Below are positions 36,072-43,500 of a stretch of 45,443 nucleotides of DNA, one piece after another. Below the pieces are notes generated by a model. That model was not told where the DNA came from, ran no database searches, and was given only the letters and a program-made list of their open reading frames with translations. The DNA lies in NCBI GenBank assembly GCA_019695015.1, contig JAIBAV010000039.1:1-45443 (forward strand), given 5' to 3'. The translations under genes were made by a program, and so were the position numbers. Source of the stretch: Chitinophagaceae bacterium (lineage in GTDB: Bacteria > Bacteroidota > Bacteroidia > Chitinophagales > Chitinophagaceae). Within the stretch, counting starts at the first letter, position 1. Each line of letters begins with the position of its first letter.

Positions 36072-37604
36072 TTAGTCTTCGTTGTTAATGTTTAAAGGAT
36101 ATGTGTAAGAACCTTCGTAGCCTGGATAGATACCTTCTAATCTAATTCTTCCATCAGCTTTATCCAATGCAGATTTTAGATCCTCTAAATTTTTTATTTC
36201 AATACCATTTACAGAAGTAATTACAAAGCCCTCTTGAACACGTGTTTTGGATAATGCACCAGTACCAATTTTTTTAACCACTACACCACCTTGTATATCA
36301 TTTGCAGCAGCAATTTTTGAATCAATTGTTTCTAATGTTCCTCCAATTTTATCTAGTATTGTTGATTTTTTTACTATCTCAGTATTTCCTGCTTTATTTT
36401 TAAGTGTTACTGATACAACCATCTCTTTGTTGTTTCTTTTCAAAGTAATTTTTACTTTATCTCCTGGTTTATATAAAGATACTTGCTCTTGTAATTGTGG
36501 GCCACTAGGAGTTGCTACACCATTTACTTTTGTAATAATATCTTTTTCTTTTATACCAGCAGCATAAGCTGCTCCATCTTCTGGTACACCAATTACAAAA
36601 ACACCTTCATTGGTTTTCCAGGCTGTGCCATATTCTTTGTCAAACTGTTCTTGTTGTTTTTCACCAATACCTTCTGGTGGGTAAGAAATACCTATAAAAG
36701 CTCTTTGAACAGAGCCATATTTTACCATGTCGGCAATTACCTTTTTTACAATATTTACTGGTATTGCATAAGCATAGCCTGTATAATAGCCAGTTGGAGA
36801 TGCAATAGCACTATTGATACCTACTAACTCTCCATTAGTATTTATTAAAGCTCCACCACTGTTACCTGGGTTTACAGCAGCATCTGTTTGTATAAAACTT
36901 TCAATAGGTGTTTTACTTTGGCGTTGATTAATATTAATGCTTCTAGCTTTTGCACTAACAATGCCTGCACTTACTGTTACATCTAAGTTTAATGGATATC
37001 CAATAGCTAAAACCCATTGTCCAAGTTTTACTTCATCACTATTTCCATAAATTAAATAAGGAAAATTATTGCCTTCAATTTTAATTACTGCAAGGTCGGT
37101 ACTTGGGTCTGTTCCAATAATACTGGCAGTATAAGTTTTTTTATCAGTTAAGGTAACTTTTATTTCATCGGCACCATCTACAACATGGTTATTAGTAACA
37201 ATATATCCATCTTTACTTACAATTACACCGCTACCACTTGCTTGCTGTTCTGGTATTACTTGCATACGTGGACCATTAAAGAACTCATCAAACATATCGC
37301 CACCAAACATATCACTAAATGGGTTTCTGCTACGAGGGGCATTATTGCTTATTTGCTTTGATTTTGTTTTGGTTTTTATATGTACCACAGCAGGTGTAGC
37401 ACTTGTTGCTGCTAAAGAAAAATCTGCTCCAATTGGGGCATTTGTATTATCAAAAAATCTTGCATAGTTTACAGGTAGTTTACCTTCCTCTTGAGTGCCT
37501 GCATATTTGTTTTGCATATACTTATCATATCCTACCACACTCAAAACAGCAGTAGCAGCACTTACTATTACTACTGTAAATAAATTTTTGAGATTGCTAT
37601 TCAT
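36072..37604 (-). CDS. Do/HtrA (DegP-type) periplasmic serine protease
   Basis: A 510-residue trypsin-like protease with two PDZ domains. An N-terminal hydrophobic stretch (about 8-25) acts as signal or anchor. The catalytic triad is His140 in NNHVVDGAD, Asp170 in STDLAVIKIE and Ser249 in PGNSGGALIN. The PDZ domains follow at about 300-400 (GVFVIGVPEDGAAYAAGIKEKDIITKVNG) and about 430-500 (GVVVKKIGTGALSKTRVQEGFVITSVNG). It degrades or refolds misfolded envelope proteins. The 345-base region upstream has spaced direct repeats that could be regulator sites. Confidence 0.95.
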   Translation of the reverse strand: MNSNLKNLFTVVIVSAATAVLSVVGYDKYMQNKYAGTQEEGKLPVNYARFFDNTNAPIGADFSLAATSATPAVVHIKTKTKSKQISNNAPRSRNPFSDMFGGDMFDEFFNGPRMQVIPEQQASGSGVIVSKDGYIVTNNHVVDGADEIKVTLTDKKTYTASIIGTDPSTDLAVIKIEGNNFPYLIYGNSDEVKLGQWVLAIGYPLNLDVTVSAGIVSAKARSININQRQSKTPIESFIQTDAAVNPGNSGGALINTNGELVGINSAIASPTGYYTGYAYAIPVNIVKKVIADMVKYGSVQRAFIGISYPPEGIGEKQQEQFDKEYGTAWKTNEGVFVIGVPEDGAAYAAGIKEKDIITKVNGVATPSGPQLQEQVSLYKPGDKVKITLKRNNKEMVVSVTLKNKAGNTEIVKKSTILDKIGGTLETIDSKIAAANDIQGGVVVKKIGTGALSKTRVQEGFVITSVNGIEIKNLEDLKSALDKADGRIRLEGIYPGYEGSYTYPLNINNED

Positions 37605-37709
37605 AATTGTTCTTTTAAAATGATTATTCTGATTTAAAATTAATGATTAAAATATTTCAAATACCATGCCTTTCGTATGCAAGTAAATAAACCAGTAGAA
37701 ATGTCAGTA

Positions 37710-37752
37710 CATTTAATACATCATTTAACATTCTTTTACATAGCATTTAACA
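37710..37752 (-). repeat. Spaced direct repeats upstream of htrA
   Basis: CATTTAATA at 37710-37718, CATTTAACA at 37722-37730 and CATTTAACA at 37744-37752, with start-to-start distances of 12 and 22 bases (about one and two helical turns). On the minus strand they read TGTTAAATG and lie about 105-150 bases before the htrA ATG. Confidence 0.45.
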
Positions 37753-37787
37753 AGTTGATGTATTTTGAGATAAGAATATAAAATTAA

Positions 37788-37821
37788 AAAAGCAAAAGAT
37801 GCTTTTAGTTCTTTTGCTTTT
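37788..37821 (-). terminator. Minus-strand terminator below the ferredoxin gene
   Basis: AAAAGCAAAAGA (37788-37799) and TCTTTTGCTTTT (37810-37821) form a 12-pair hairpin; on the minus strand it continues into TTAATTTT. It lies about 130 bases beyond the ferredoxin stop, so it may end either that mRNA or a small transcript from the gap. Confidence 0.7.
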
Positions 37822-37850
37822 AAAAGCAGGAAATATCACCCGCCGTTGCT

Positions 37851-37871
37851 AAAAGTAGTATTGCTACTTTT
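37851..37871. terminator. Second hairpin in the ferredoxin-htrA gap
   Basis: AAAAGTAG (37851-37858) and CTACTTTT (37864-37871) form an 8-pair hairpin with a 5-base loop. It has a T-run on the plus strand; its role is unclear. Confidence 0.4.
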
Positions 37872-37949
37872 TATTGTAATACTAAGGTAATAATGTTTTG
37901 ATATTAATTGCTTTTTTTAGTTATAATATTATGCACATTGCATTGTGCT

Positions 37950-38297
37950 TTAAATGTGCATTTTATCTTTCTTGGCTAAAAGTTCTTCAACTGTTTCTCT
38001 ATACATTTCATCTGGCACACAGCAATCTACAGGGCAAACTGCTGCACATTGTGGTTCTTCATGAAACCCTTGACACTCTGTACATTTATCTGGTACAATA
38101 AAATAGGTGTCCACACTAATTGGTTCATTACGTTGTTCTACATCAATGGTGGTGCCATTTAATAATGTAAAATCTCCTTTCACTGTAGTACCATCTGTTA
38201 TTGCCCACTCTACTCCTCCTTCGTAAATTGCATTGTTAGGACATTCAGGTTCGCAAGCCCCACAGTTTATACATTCTTCTGTAATTTTTATTGCCAT
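37950..38297 (-). CDS. 2[4Fe-4S] ferredoxin, Allochromatium (Alvin) type
   Basis: A 115-residue electron carrier. The first cluster motif is CINCGACEPECP at about 10-21. The second is CTECQGFHEEPQCAAVCPVDC, where the seven-residue-longer spacing between the second and third cysteines is typical of the Alvin-type ferredoxins. Between the two clusters lies an insert (AITDGTTVKGDFTLLNGTTIDVEQRNEPISVDTY) of about 40 residues, longer than in classic ferredoxins. It is divergent from the acyl-CoA reductase gene with 90 bases between starts, an arrangement I recall as frequent in Bacteroidota, so a shared electron route is plausible but not shown. Confidence 0.93.
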   Translation of the reverse strand: MAIKITEECINCGACEPECPNNAIYEGGVEWAITDGTTVKGDFTLLNGTTIDVEQRNEPISVDTYFIVPDKCTECQGFHEEPQCAAVCPVDCCVPDEMYRETVEELLAKKDKMHI

Positions 38298-38355
38298 AAT
38301 AATAAATTTTATCTTGGTTATGAATAGATAGCAATAGAAAAGTATTTTACAACCT

Positions 38356-38363
38356 TACCTTTG
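38356..38363 (+). promoter_or_regulatory. -7 box of the acyl-CoA reductase gene
   Basis: TACCTTTG matches TAnnTTTG, 24 bases before the ATG, leader about 21 nt. No -33 match is visible at normal distance. Confidence 0.5.
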
Positions 38364-38387
38364 CCAACTCAAAAATAAAGTTAAGAA

Positions 38388-39395
38388 ATGATTTTACAAG
38401 AAAGAATAAATTTATTAAAAAAATTAAACAATTATTTTCTTGAAAATAATATAGAACTTCAAAACGTAAAACAAAAGGCATTTCAAGAAAATGCTTGGTT
38501 TATACCAGAGTTTGTGGAAGAAAGTATAAAAAATATTTCGAATGAATTTTTAGAGGAGAACAAATTAAATAACTTAATTCAACAATATAAAATTCCTGCA
38601 GAAAATATACAACCTAAAAGAATTGGTATTGTAATGGCTGGTAACATTGCATTAGTTGGTTTTCATGATTTTTTATGTGCATTTATAACAGGACATTCTG
38701 TTGTTATTAAGCCTTCTTCTAAAGATTCTGTTTTAATAAAACATATTGTTCAAAAATTAGCTGAATGGAATAGCGAAATTAATAGCATAATAAGCTTTGC
38801 TGAAATTTTGAAAGGTTGTGATGCGTTTATAGCAACAGGCAGCAACAACAGCAGTAGATACTTTGAATATTACTTTGAAAAATACCCAAGCATTATTAGA
38901 AAAAATAGAACTAGTGTTGCCATACTTACTGGCAAAGAAAGTAAAACCGAATTAGATTTACTAGCTAAAGACATTCAACTATATTTTGGATTAGGTTGCA
39001 GAAATGTTACTAAACTTTTTGTACCTGAGAAGTATGATTTTATACCACTATTAGATGCATTAAAAAAATACGATTATTATTTAGAGTACCACAAATACAA
39101 ACATAATTACGATTACCATTTGGCATTATTAATAATGGGTAATAAATTGTATATGAATAATGGCTCTATTGTTTTTACTGAAAATGAAAGTAATTACTCT
39201 CCTATTAGTCAAGTTCATTATAGTTACTATAAAAAAAATGAAATTGATTATTTACTAGAAAACATTCAACCGAATCAAGAAATTCAATGTATAATAGGCT
39301 ATCAAGGTGTGCCATTTGGTTGTTCTCAACAACCTTGTATAACCGATTTTGCAGATGGAGTGGATACCATACAGTTCTTAATAAATTTGAACTAG
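38388..39395 (+). CDS. Acyl-CoA reductase, LuxC-like
   Basis: A 335-residue enzyme of the aldehyde dehydrogenase superfamily, LuxC branch, which reduces acyl-CoA to aldehyde with NADPH. Visible blocks are RIGIVMAGNIALVGFHDFL (about 78-96), a Rossmann-like HSVVIKPSSKD (about 103-113), and the catalytic cysteine Cys204 in FGLGCRNVTK. The C-terminus has QGVPFGCSQQPCITDFADGVDT. No luciferase or LuxE/LuxD genes are present, so a role in lipid or cofactor metabolism is more likely than bioluminescence. Substrate unknown. Its stop overlaps the convergent PorP/SprF stop by 4 bases (CTAG). Confidence 0.88.
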   Translation: MILQERINLLKKLNNYFLENNIELQNVKQKAFQENAWFIPEFVEESIKNISNEFLEENKLNNLIQQYKIPAENIQPKRIGIVMAGNIALVGFHDFLCAFITGHSVVIKPSSKDSVLIKHIVQKLAEWNSEINSIISFAEILKGCDAFIATGSNNSSRYFEYYFEKYPSIIRKNRTSVAILTGKESKTELDLLAKDIQLYFGLGCRNVTKLFVPEKYDFIPLLDALKKYDYYLEYHKYKHNYDYHLALLIMGNKLYMNNGSIVFTENESNYSPISQVHYSYYKKNEIDYLLENIQPNQEIQCIIGYQGVPFGCSQQPCITDFADGVDTIQFLINLN

Positions 39396-40432
39396 AATTT
39401 AGGGCAAAGAGGAACAAATTTTGAGCTATTATCTCTATCAAAAAAACCTGTATAGGAAATTGAAAACTCCATAGCACCTCTACCCTGGCTTGCAGTTCTT
39501 AATTGAGAAACATTAGCATCGTAACTAAATGAAAATGCAAAAGGGTGATAATCTAATTTTATCATTGGTATAAAAGCATCTTTAGCCCTCATAAATGCAC
39601 CTACATGAAAAGTGTATTTAGGATTGTCTATATCATCGCCAATTTTATAAGAATACATTGCTCCACCAATTAGCTCTGTAAAGCTACCTTGTTTAGAATA
39701 ATCGGCATGAATTGTAAAATAAGAAGTTTCATTTAGTGAAAATTTGATACCTGTAGAGACAACCATTTTGGCTTGTAATTCTATATCGGGGTTTTTATAG
39801 AAAGAATTTTTAGGACGATTTAAATGGTGATATGCAACACCTATAAAATAATTATCCTCTGCTTTTCCGCCAATTGTTGAATTAAAACTAAGCCCTATAC
39901 TTCCATCTAAATAATTAAAATTAGAATTTAAAAATGTTTCTCCATCTGGTAAAGAAGGGTTATAACCATTACCATCATAATGGCTATTTGTAGTAATCTT
40001 ACTTCTATCGAATTTTCTTTGTACAAAGCCTCCCATTATGCCAAGAGAAAGGTATTTATTTTTTTCTCCACTTAATGCTTTATGGTAATTTAAAGCTGGT
40101 AAAAAACTTGTAGTTGTTAAAGAGGCAGAGCCTGCTTTATCATACAACATTTGCATACCTAAAGTTAAAAAATCATCTGCTCCACCAATTGGTTTTTTAT
40201 ATTCAAAATTAAAAGAGCCAGTTGTAAAAGGAGTAGTTACCGATGCCCATTGACTTCTATATATACCTTGAAAACGAATGTCTCCTTGAAATAATCCTGA
40301 AAAAGAAGGATTTCTTAAAAAGGGAGCTTCAAAAAATTGTGAAAAATGAACATCTTGTGCTTGTACATTTTGTTGCTTGCCAAAAAGCATAAAAAGCACA
40401 ATAATTGTGGTAATATGGATACGGTTTCTCAT
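39392..40432 (-). CDS. PorP/SprF-family type IX secretion membrane protein
   Basis: A 346-residue outer-membrane protein of the PorP/SprF family, which accompanies T9SS cargo and helps display large surface proteins. I place the start at 40432 (MRNRIHITTIIVLFMLFGKQQNVQAQ), which makes a proper signal peptide; the open frame continues to 40498, but a -7 box lies inside that extension. The mature part opens DVHFSQFFEAPFLRNPSFSGLF, the family hallmark, and continues as a beta-barrel with repeated aromatic strands. It follows the giant PKD protein gene on the same strand, the usual pairing of PorP/SprF with type B sorting-domain cargo. Confidence 0.92.
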   Translation of the reverse strand: MRNRIHITTIIVLFMLFGKQQNVQAQDVHFSQFFEAPFLRNPSFSGLFQGDIRFQGIYRSQWASVTTPFTTGSFNFEYKKPIGGADDFLTLGMQMLYDKAGSASLTTTSFLPALNYHKALSGEKNKYLSLGIMGGFVQRKFDRSKITTNSHYDGNGYNPSLPDGETFLNSNFNYLDGSIGLSFNSTIGGKAEDNYFIGVAYHHLNRPKNSFYKNPDIELQAKMVVSTGIKFSLNETSYFTIHADYSKQGSFTELIGGAMYSYKIGDDIDNPKYTFHVGAFMRAKDAFIPMIKLDYHPFAFSFSYDANVSQLRTASQGRGAMEFSISYTGFFDRDNSSKFVPLCPKF

Positions 40433-40455
40433 TTTTAGAGATATTGGGTACAATA

Positions 40456-40463
40456 CAAACGTA
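40456..40463 (-). promoter_or_regulatory. -7 box of the PorP/SprF gene
   Basis: TACGTTTG on the minus strand matches TAnnTTTG, 24 bases before the preferred ATG at 40432, and a TTTA lies 21 bases upstream of it. It supports the internal start and allows PorP/SprF expression independent of the adhesin. Confidence 0.55.
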
Positions 40464-40510
40464 CTTTTTATTTTATTTATTGTATAAACCCTTTTCATAA
40501 TAGTGCTTTT

Positions 40511-43500
40511 TTAGCGTAAAAGCGTAATATTTCCTTTTAAAAACATTGTTTGGCTATTTGCACAAATAACTTCTATAGTATAAACGTAAACATCTGCAGA
40601 AAGTTGTTTACCATTAAATGTTCCATCCCAGCCATTGGCAGCATTATTGGCATTAAAATCTCTTTTAGTAAATACAATTTCGCCCCAACGATTAAAAATG
40701 GTCATATTTCTTACTGTAAATAAACCTTTTCCTCTTGGATAAAAAACATCATTTACGCCATCGTTGTTTGGTGAAAATGTATTTGGAATAAAAACATTGT
40801 ATCCATTACAAAGTGGTTCAATAGTTACTTCATCTCTGGCAAAGCAACCACCAGGATTAGATGCTTCGGCTACATATTTAATTTTATCTGTTATAATTGC
40901 ATTAGGCGTTGGGCAATCGGCACATGTAAGCCATTGATTTGGTATCCATTCCCATTTAGTTATATCTGCAGAGTTGGAAGTTAGTAAAGGAACCACATTG
41001 CCAACATTAGATTGAACTAATGATTCAATGATATTGAATTGAGGCATGGGGAAAACCCTAATCTCAACCAATCCTGTATCAGCAAAACACTTTTTATTAT
41101 CGGTTGCTATAACAGTATAAACAGTAGTTGTAGTTGGCGTAGCAATAGGGTTAGCAATATTTGGATTGTTTAATCCTGTTGTTGGTTGCCATTGAAATTT
41201 ATCTGCATTACCAGATGCTAAAAGTTGAGAACTGCTACCAGTACAAATACTATCATTTGCTGAAATTGAAAAGGTAAATGGTTCAATTACTGTTACTGCC
41301 ACAGAATCTTCATTTTTACAGCCAAAACTGCTTGTACCTGTTACTTTATAAATAGAAGAGTTTTGGGTAAATACATTTGGGCTTGCACAGTTAGTACAAC
41401 TTAAAGTAGAATCCATGTTCCAAACATACCCTACACCACCACTTGCATTTAGTTTAATAGTTTTTCCCTTACAAACAAAAGTATCCACACCAGCATTTAT
41501 TATTGGCAAAGGGTGTATTAAAATATTTTTTGTAACAGTATCGGCACAGCCTGCTATATTAAATGCAATAACTTTAATATTATAAGTGCCAGCCGTAATG
41601 TATTGTTGTGTAGTAGGGTTCTGAAGTACAGAGGTATTTCCATTTGCCAAATTCCATTGCCAACTAATTGCATTTGTGTCACTTTTTATTATTGTTCCAT
41701 TAAATTGTAGAAAACTATTAATGCAAGCAATTGAATCTCCTGTAATAGCTATTGAAGGTGTTTGCACAACGTTAATAGGAACATTCAGTGTATCGGTATT
41801 AGTGCATCCTAAGTTGGTTGTTACTTTTAAAGTAATTTTATAACTACCAGTTTGATTGTAAAAATGAGTAGGGTTTTTTATTGTTGAGGTAACTCCATCT
41901 CCAAAGTTCCATAAATAGGTTGAAACAGTATCGTTATAAACAATAGTTGAGTCTAAAAAATTAAGTTGAACAGAATCGCAGAAATTTGTTTGTGGTACTT
42001 TTATAAGAGTGCTTACATCTGCTACTCTTACTGTATCTGTTCCAATAATTGGCACTTGACACCCTGCTGAATCTATCATAATAATTCCAGGCCTGTAAAT
42101 ACCAGGTGTATTGTAGGTATGAGAAATTGTAGAATCTGGTGTTAATGTAATTACCCCATCTGCAAAGTCCCAAACAAAGGTTGCGTTGTTTTTTGTATGA
42201 GCAACAAAGTTTACAACAGTTGGTGAACAAAACTGTAATGGACTGTAAGAAAATGTACCTGTTGGCCCTCGTACAATTATATCTTTTTGGGTTGAATCAA
42301 CACAACCCCCATAGCCATAAGCTTTTAGTTTTAAAGTGTATTTACCTGCATAAGTATAAATATGAGAAGGTGTATCTAAATTAGAAAAGCCATTATCACC
42401 AAAACTCCAATTTACACTAACCGCATCAGAAGATAAATTAGCAGTTTCTATTAAAAAAGGATAACACAAACCCAAAGTATCTCCTTGTAAAAATTTAAAG
42501 TTAGCAACCGAATTGGCAACCCTAATATACAATGGTTTTAAAAGTGTATCTACACATCCAAAAATATCAGTAACTTTTAATTTAACCGAGTAAAGCCCTT
42601 GAAGCAAATAGGGATGTTGAGGGTTTTGTTGTGTTGCAGTTTGAGTATCTCCAAAATTCCACAAATAAGTAAGGTTAACTCCTTTAGAAGTGTCTTGAAA
42701 TGTTACATTGCTATTTGCACATCTAATAGTATCGTTACTAAAAAAACCTGCAATAGGCTTGGTTATTTGAACAGCATTTGGTTTTATTAAAGTATCATAA
42801 CAGCCAAAGTCATCCAACACTTTTAATTTAACAGTAAAAAAACCAGTTGCATTATATTGATGCTGGTATGGTGGAGAAGTTAGTGTATCTGTTATACCAT
42901 CACCATAATTCCAAATTACTTGTGTTAAGTTATGAATACCATCTGTTGTAGATGTATTGGTGAAATTAATTGTATCATATAAGCAAGTACCTGGCTGATT
43001 TACAAAATTAGCATTTGGTCCAAAGATTTTAATTGGTGGCGAAATAGTTAATGTATCTGCACAACCAGCAACATCATTTATAATTACAGTTGGAGCTACA
43101 TTGCCATTTGTGGTGTATGCATGTGTAACTGAATCTATATTGGAGCCACTCATTATTGTACCATCGCCAAAATCCCACACATAGGAAGTAATTAAGGATG
43201 GAACTATGTTATTTATTTTATATGTAGCTAAGGCATATTTACAAAATGCAGTATCAGTAGTAACCAAAATTGGATTATTAAATGAAAGATTAGCAGGTGC
43301 AGTTGCAGAATGTGTACATACACCATTTGTTACAGTAAGCTTAACATTATAAATACCATAAGTTGCATAAGTATGTGTTGGGCTTTGTGCAGTTGATGTG
43401 TTCCCATCTCCAAAATCCCATAAGTAAGTTAATCCAGCTCCTTTAGATTGATCTATAAAGGTTCTTGTTAAAGGAGTATCGCAGCTAAAAACAGTATAAA

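Larger units (their letters stand above)
37605..37949. other. 345-base gap upstream of htrA and downstream of the ferredoxin gene
   Basis: No coding frame is supported. It holds three CATTTAA[T/C]A direct repeats (37710-37752), a strong minus-strand hairpin (37788-37821), a G+C-rich patch CACCCGCCGTTGC (37838-37850) that stands out in this A+T-rich sequence, a second hairpin (37851-37871), and alternative hairpins at the ferredoxin 3' end (37931-37961). It could contain a small RNA. Confidence 0.5.

Noticed and set aside
37898..38101. Plus-strand open frame of 67 codons opposite the ferredoxin gene
   Set aside because: It overlaps the ferredoxin coding region in antisense and shows no promoter box or family resemblance.
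40433..40498. N-terminal extension of PorP/SprF to an earlier ATG
   Set aside because: It puts 22 extra residues before a normal signal peptide and spans a -7 box.
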